A stretch of 6,751 bases of DNA from contig CAMZNQ010000331.1 of NCBI GenBank assembly GCA_947313765.1, forward strand, positions 1-6,751, read 5' to 3'. Shown piece after piece: positions 5,522 through 6,751 of the stretch. Both the position numbers and the translations under genes were made by a program. Under the pieces are notes generated by a model. It was given only the letters and a program-made list of their open reading frames with translations, was not told the origin of the DNA and made no database searches. The DNA comes from an uncultured Sulfurovum sp. GTDB lineage: Bacteria; Campylobacterota; Campylobacteria; Campylobacterales; Sulfurovaceae. Within the stretch, counting starts at the first letter, position 1; the number at the start of each line of letters is the position of its first letter.

Positions 5522-6751
5522 ATGAAATCTTTTTTTAAAAAAATTCTAATATTTATCTTTCTTATTATAATCTCATATATCTTTTTGTTTAAAACATCAA
5601 TGGGAATTGATGTTATCTCTAAAAGTTTATCTTATCTATTATCCAACAAAACAAATAAGATAAAAATAACTTCATTAAACATAGATGATTATCCAAAAAT
5701 AACTATTCAAATGAACATAAATAGAGATGCAAAGATGGATATATATGGAGTTTTCGATATATCTAATTTAGATATGAAATATCATATATTTGGAGATAAG
5801 TTTAGATATAAGAGTATCAATACTCAAGATAGTATTGATATAGAGGGAAAGATATTAGGATTTTGTTTAGAACCTAAAGTAGTTGGTAGTGGAGATATGT
5901 TTGGAGGAGATATCTCTTTCTCTTTTGTTAAAATATATAAAGAGTTTAAAGAGGTAAATGTTGAGTTACACAATGCTAATAGCAGAAAACTTTTGACTTT
6001 TTTTAAAAAAAGAGGCTCTGTTGCTGGAGAGGTTGATGTAAATATTACAAATGGATATTATAGTAGCATTCAACATGTTGGTAGAGCAGAGTATAATTTA
6101 ATTTATAGTAAAATATTTAAGAGTAGTGGAGATATTGAGTATCATAAAAGAGATTTAATAGTTAAAGGCAAAAGTGATAGCTTTGGTGGACTCATTAAAT
6201 ATATATATGCTAATCATAAATTAAAAATAGATTTAGAGGGTATCTATCTACTTAAAATAGTAGAACATACCCATTATAAATCTCCTATCTCTTCAAGACT
6301 TTATGGTTATATTGATTTTGATGTTAATCAAAATATAGGAACATTTGATATAAATTTAAAAGATACAAGATTTATAAAAACATCTATGAGTGATAAGATT
6401 TTTAACTTAACAGGATTTGATATTTTGAAGGATACTTATAATAATAGCTCTTTTATTGGGGGATATAGAGATTCTATTCTATATGCAATGTTAAAAATTG
6501 ATAATAAAAGAGAACACATATATTTAAATGATATAAAAATAGATATTAGAAAGGAGTCTATTAACTCAACCATAGAGTTAGAGGTAGGAGGGAAAAGGTT
6601 TTATGGAGATATTGATGGTAGACTAAGGGAGCCTCATATCTCCATAGATATAAAAAAGATTTTAAAATATCAATTAAATAAGGAGTTAAACTCCATAATC
6701 AAAGTGGATAGAGTAAAAGAGAAAGCTAAAAGCTTTTTCAATAGTTTTTTT
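5522..6751 (+). CDS. Membrane-anchored, beta-rich AsmA-like periplasmic protein; 3' partial
   Basis: This frame is open for 410 codons from the ATG at 5522 to the last base of the window, so the C-terminus is missing. AGGAGA lies 5 bases before the ATG, a near-perfect ribosome binding site. The N-terminus is MKSFFKK followed by a single hydrophobic segment, ILIFIFLIIISYIFLF (8-23). There is no lipobox cysteine, so it is probably an uncleaved inner-membrane anchor with the rest in the periplasm. Residues 45-375 are dominated by alternating hydrophobic/polar strands and Gly turns without helical domains. DGRLREPHISID (365-376) resembles the 'G-x-L-x-x-P-x-I-x-(L/I)-D' strand repeats of AsmA/TamB/YhdP-type proteins, which carry lipids between membranes. 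A following segment at 377-410 is Lys-rich. Assignment to that superfamily rests on architecture and one motif. The coding region is certain, the function is not. It diverges from ffh across 141 bases. Confidence 0.8.
   Translation, partial: MKSFFKKILIFIFLIIISYIFLFKTSMGIDVISKSLSYLLSNKTNKIKITSLNIDDYPKITIQMNINRDAKMDIYGVFDISNLDMKYHIFGDKFRYKSINTQDSIDIEGKILGFCLEPKVVGSGDMFGGDISFSFVKIYKEFKEVNVELHNANSRKLLTFFKKRGSVAGEVDVNITNGYYSSIQHVGRAEYNLIYSKIFKSSGDIEYHKRDLIVKGKSDSFGGLIKYIYANHKLKIDLEGIYLLKIVEHTHYKSPISSRLYGYIDFDVNQNIGTFDINLKDTRFIKTSMSDKIFNLTGFDILKDTYNNSSFIGGYRDSILYAMLKIDNKREHIYLNDIKIDIRKESINSTIELEVGGKRFYGDIDGRLREPHISIDIKKILKYQLNKELNSIIKVDRVKEKAKSFFNSFF

Noticed and set aside
1..6751. Defence system, prophage, insertion sequence, CRISPR or gene cluster
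   Set aside because: No transposase, integrase, nuclease, repeat-spacer pattern or terminal inverted repeats were found; the gene content is housekeeping plus envelope proteins.

Overview
The window is very AT-rich, gene-dense chromosomal DNA. It fits a member of the Campylobacterota (Epsilonproteobacteria), possibly a free-living lineage of the Sulfurimonas/Sulfurovum/Arcobacter type. This rests on the low GC content, the sequence character of L28, Ffh and ArgJ, and promoters with TATAAT -10 boxes but no clear -35. The genus is not resolved, and no database search was possible.

Layout. Positions 1-1818 (+) hold most of a DUF4105 (Lnb_N)-type envelope protein: a predicted permuted Cys/His hydrolase domain followed by a beta-rich, barrel-like half. 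Its start lies just before the window. It converges on a small four-helix membrane protein of unknown function (1815-2246, -), and their stop codons overlap in the tetranucleotide TTAA. Three conserved housekeeping genes follow on the minus strand: argJ (2358-3569, arginine biosynthesis), rpmB (3663-3881, ribosomal protein L28) and ffh (4040-5380, SRP GTPase). A 141-bp divergent intergenic region separates ffh from a long plus-strand reading frame (5522 to the window end). That frame runs off the edge and encodes a membrane-anchored, beta-rich, AsmA-like periplasmic protein.

Transcription. The minus-strand order is ffh, rpmB, argJ, then the small membrane gene. Gaps of 93-158 bp, with separate TATAAT boxes before ffh, rpmB and the small gene, argue for several transcription units rather than one tight operon. 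L28 and Ffh share a translation/secretion theme. ArgJ is metabolic and looks placed there by chance. The two flanking plus-strand genes both encode envelope proteins but are not otherwise linked.

There are no tRNA or rRNA genes, insertion sequences, CRISPR arrays, phage genes or defence modules, and no gene-free stretch over 300 bases. I see no clear undescribed multi-gene system. The items most worth a second look are the DUF4105 protein, the two unassigned envelope proteins, the dyad in the ffh divergent promoter region, and the hairpin in the rpmB leader.
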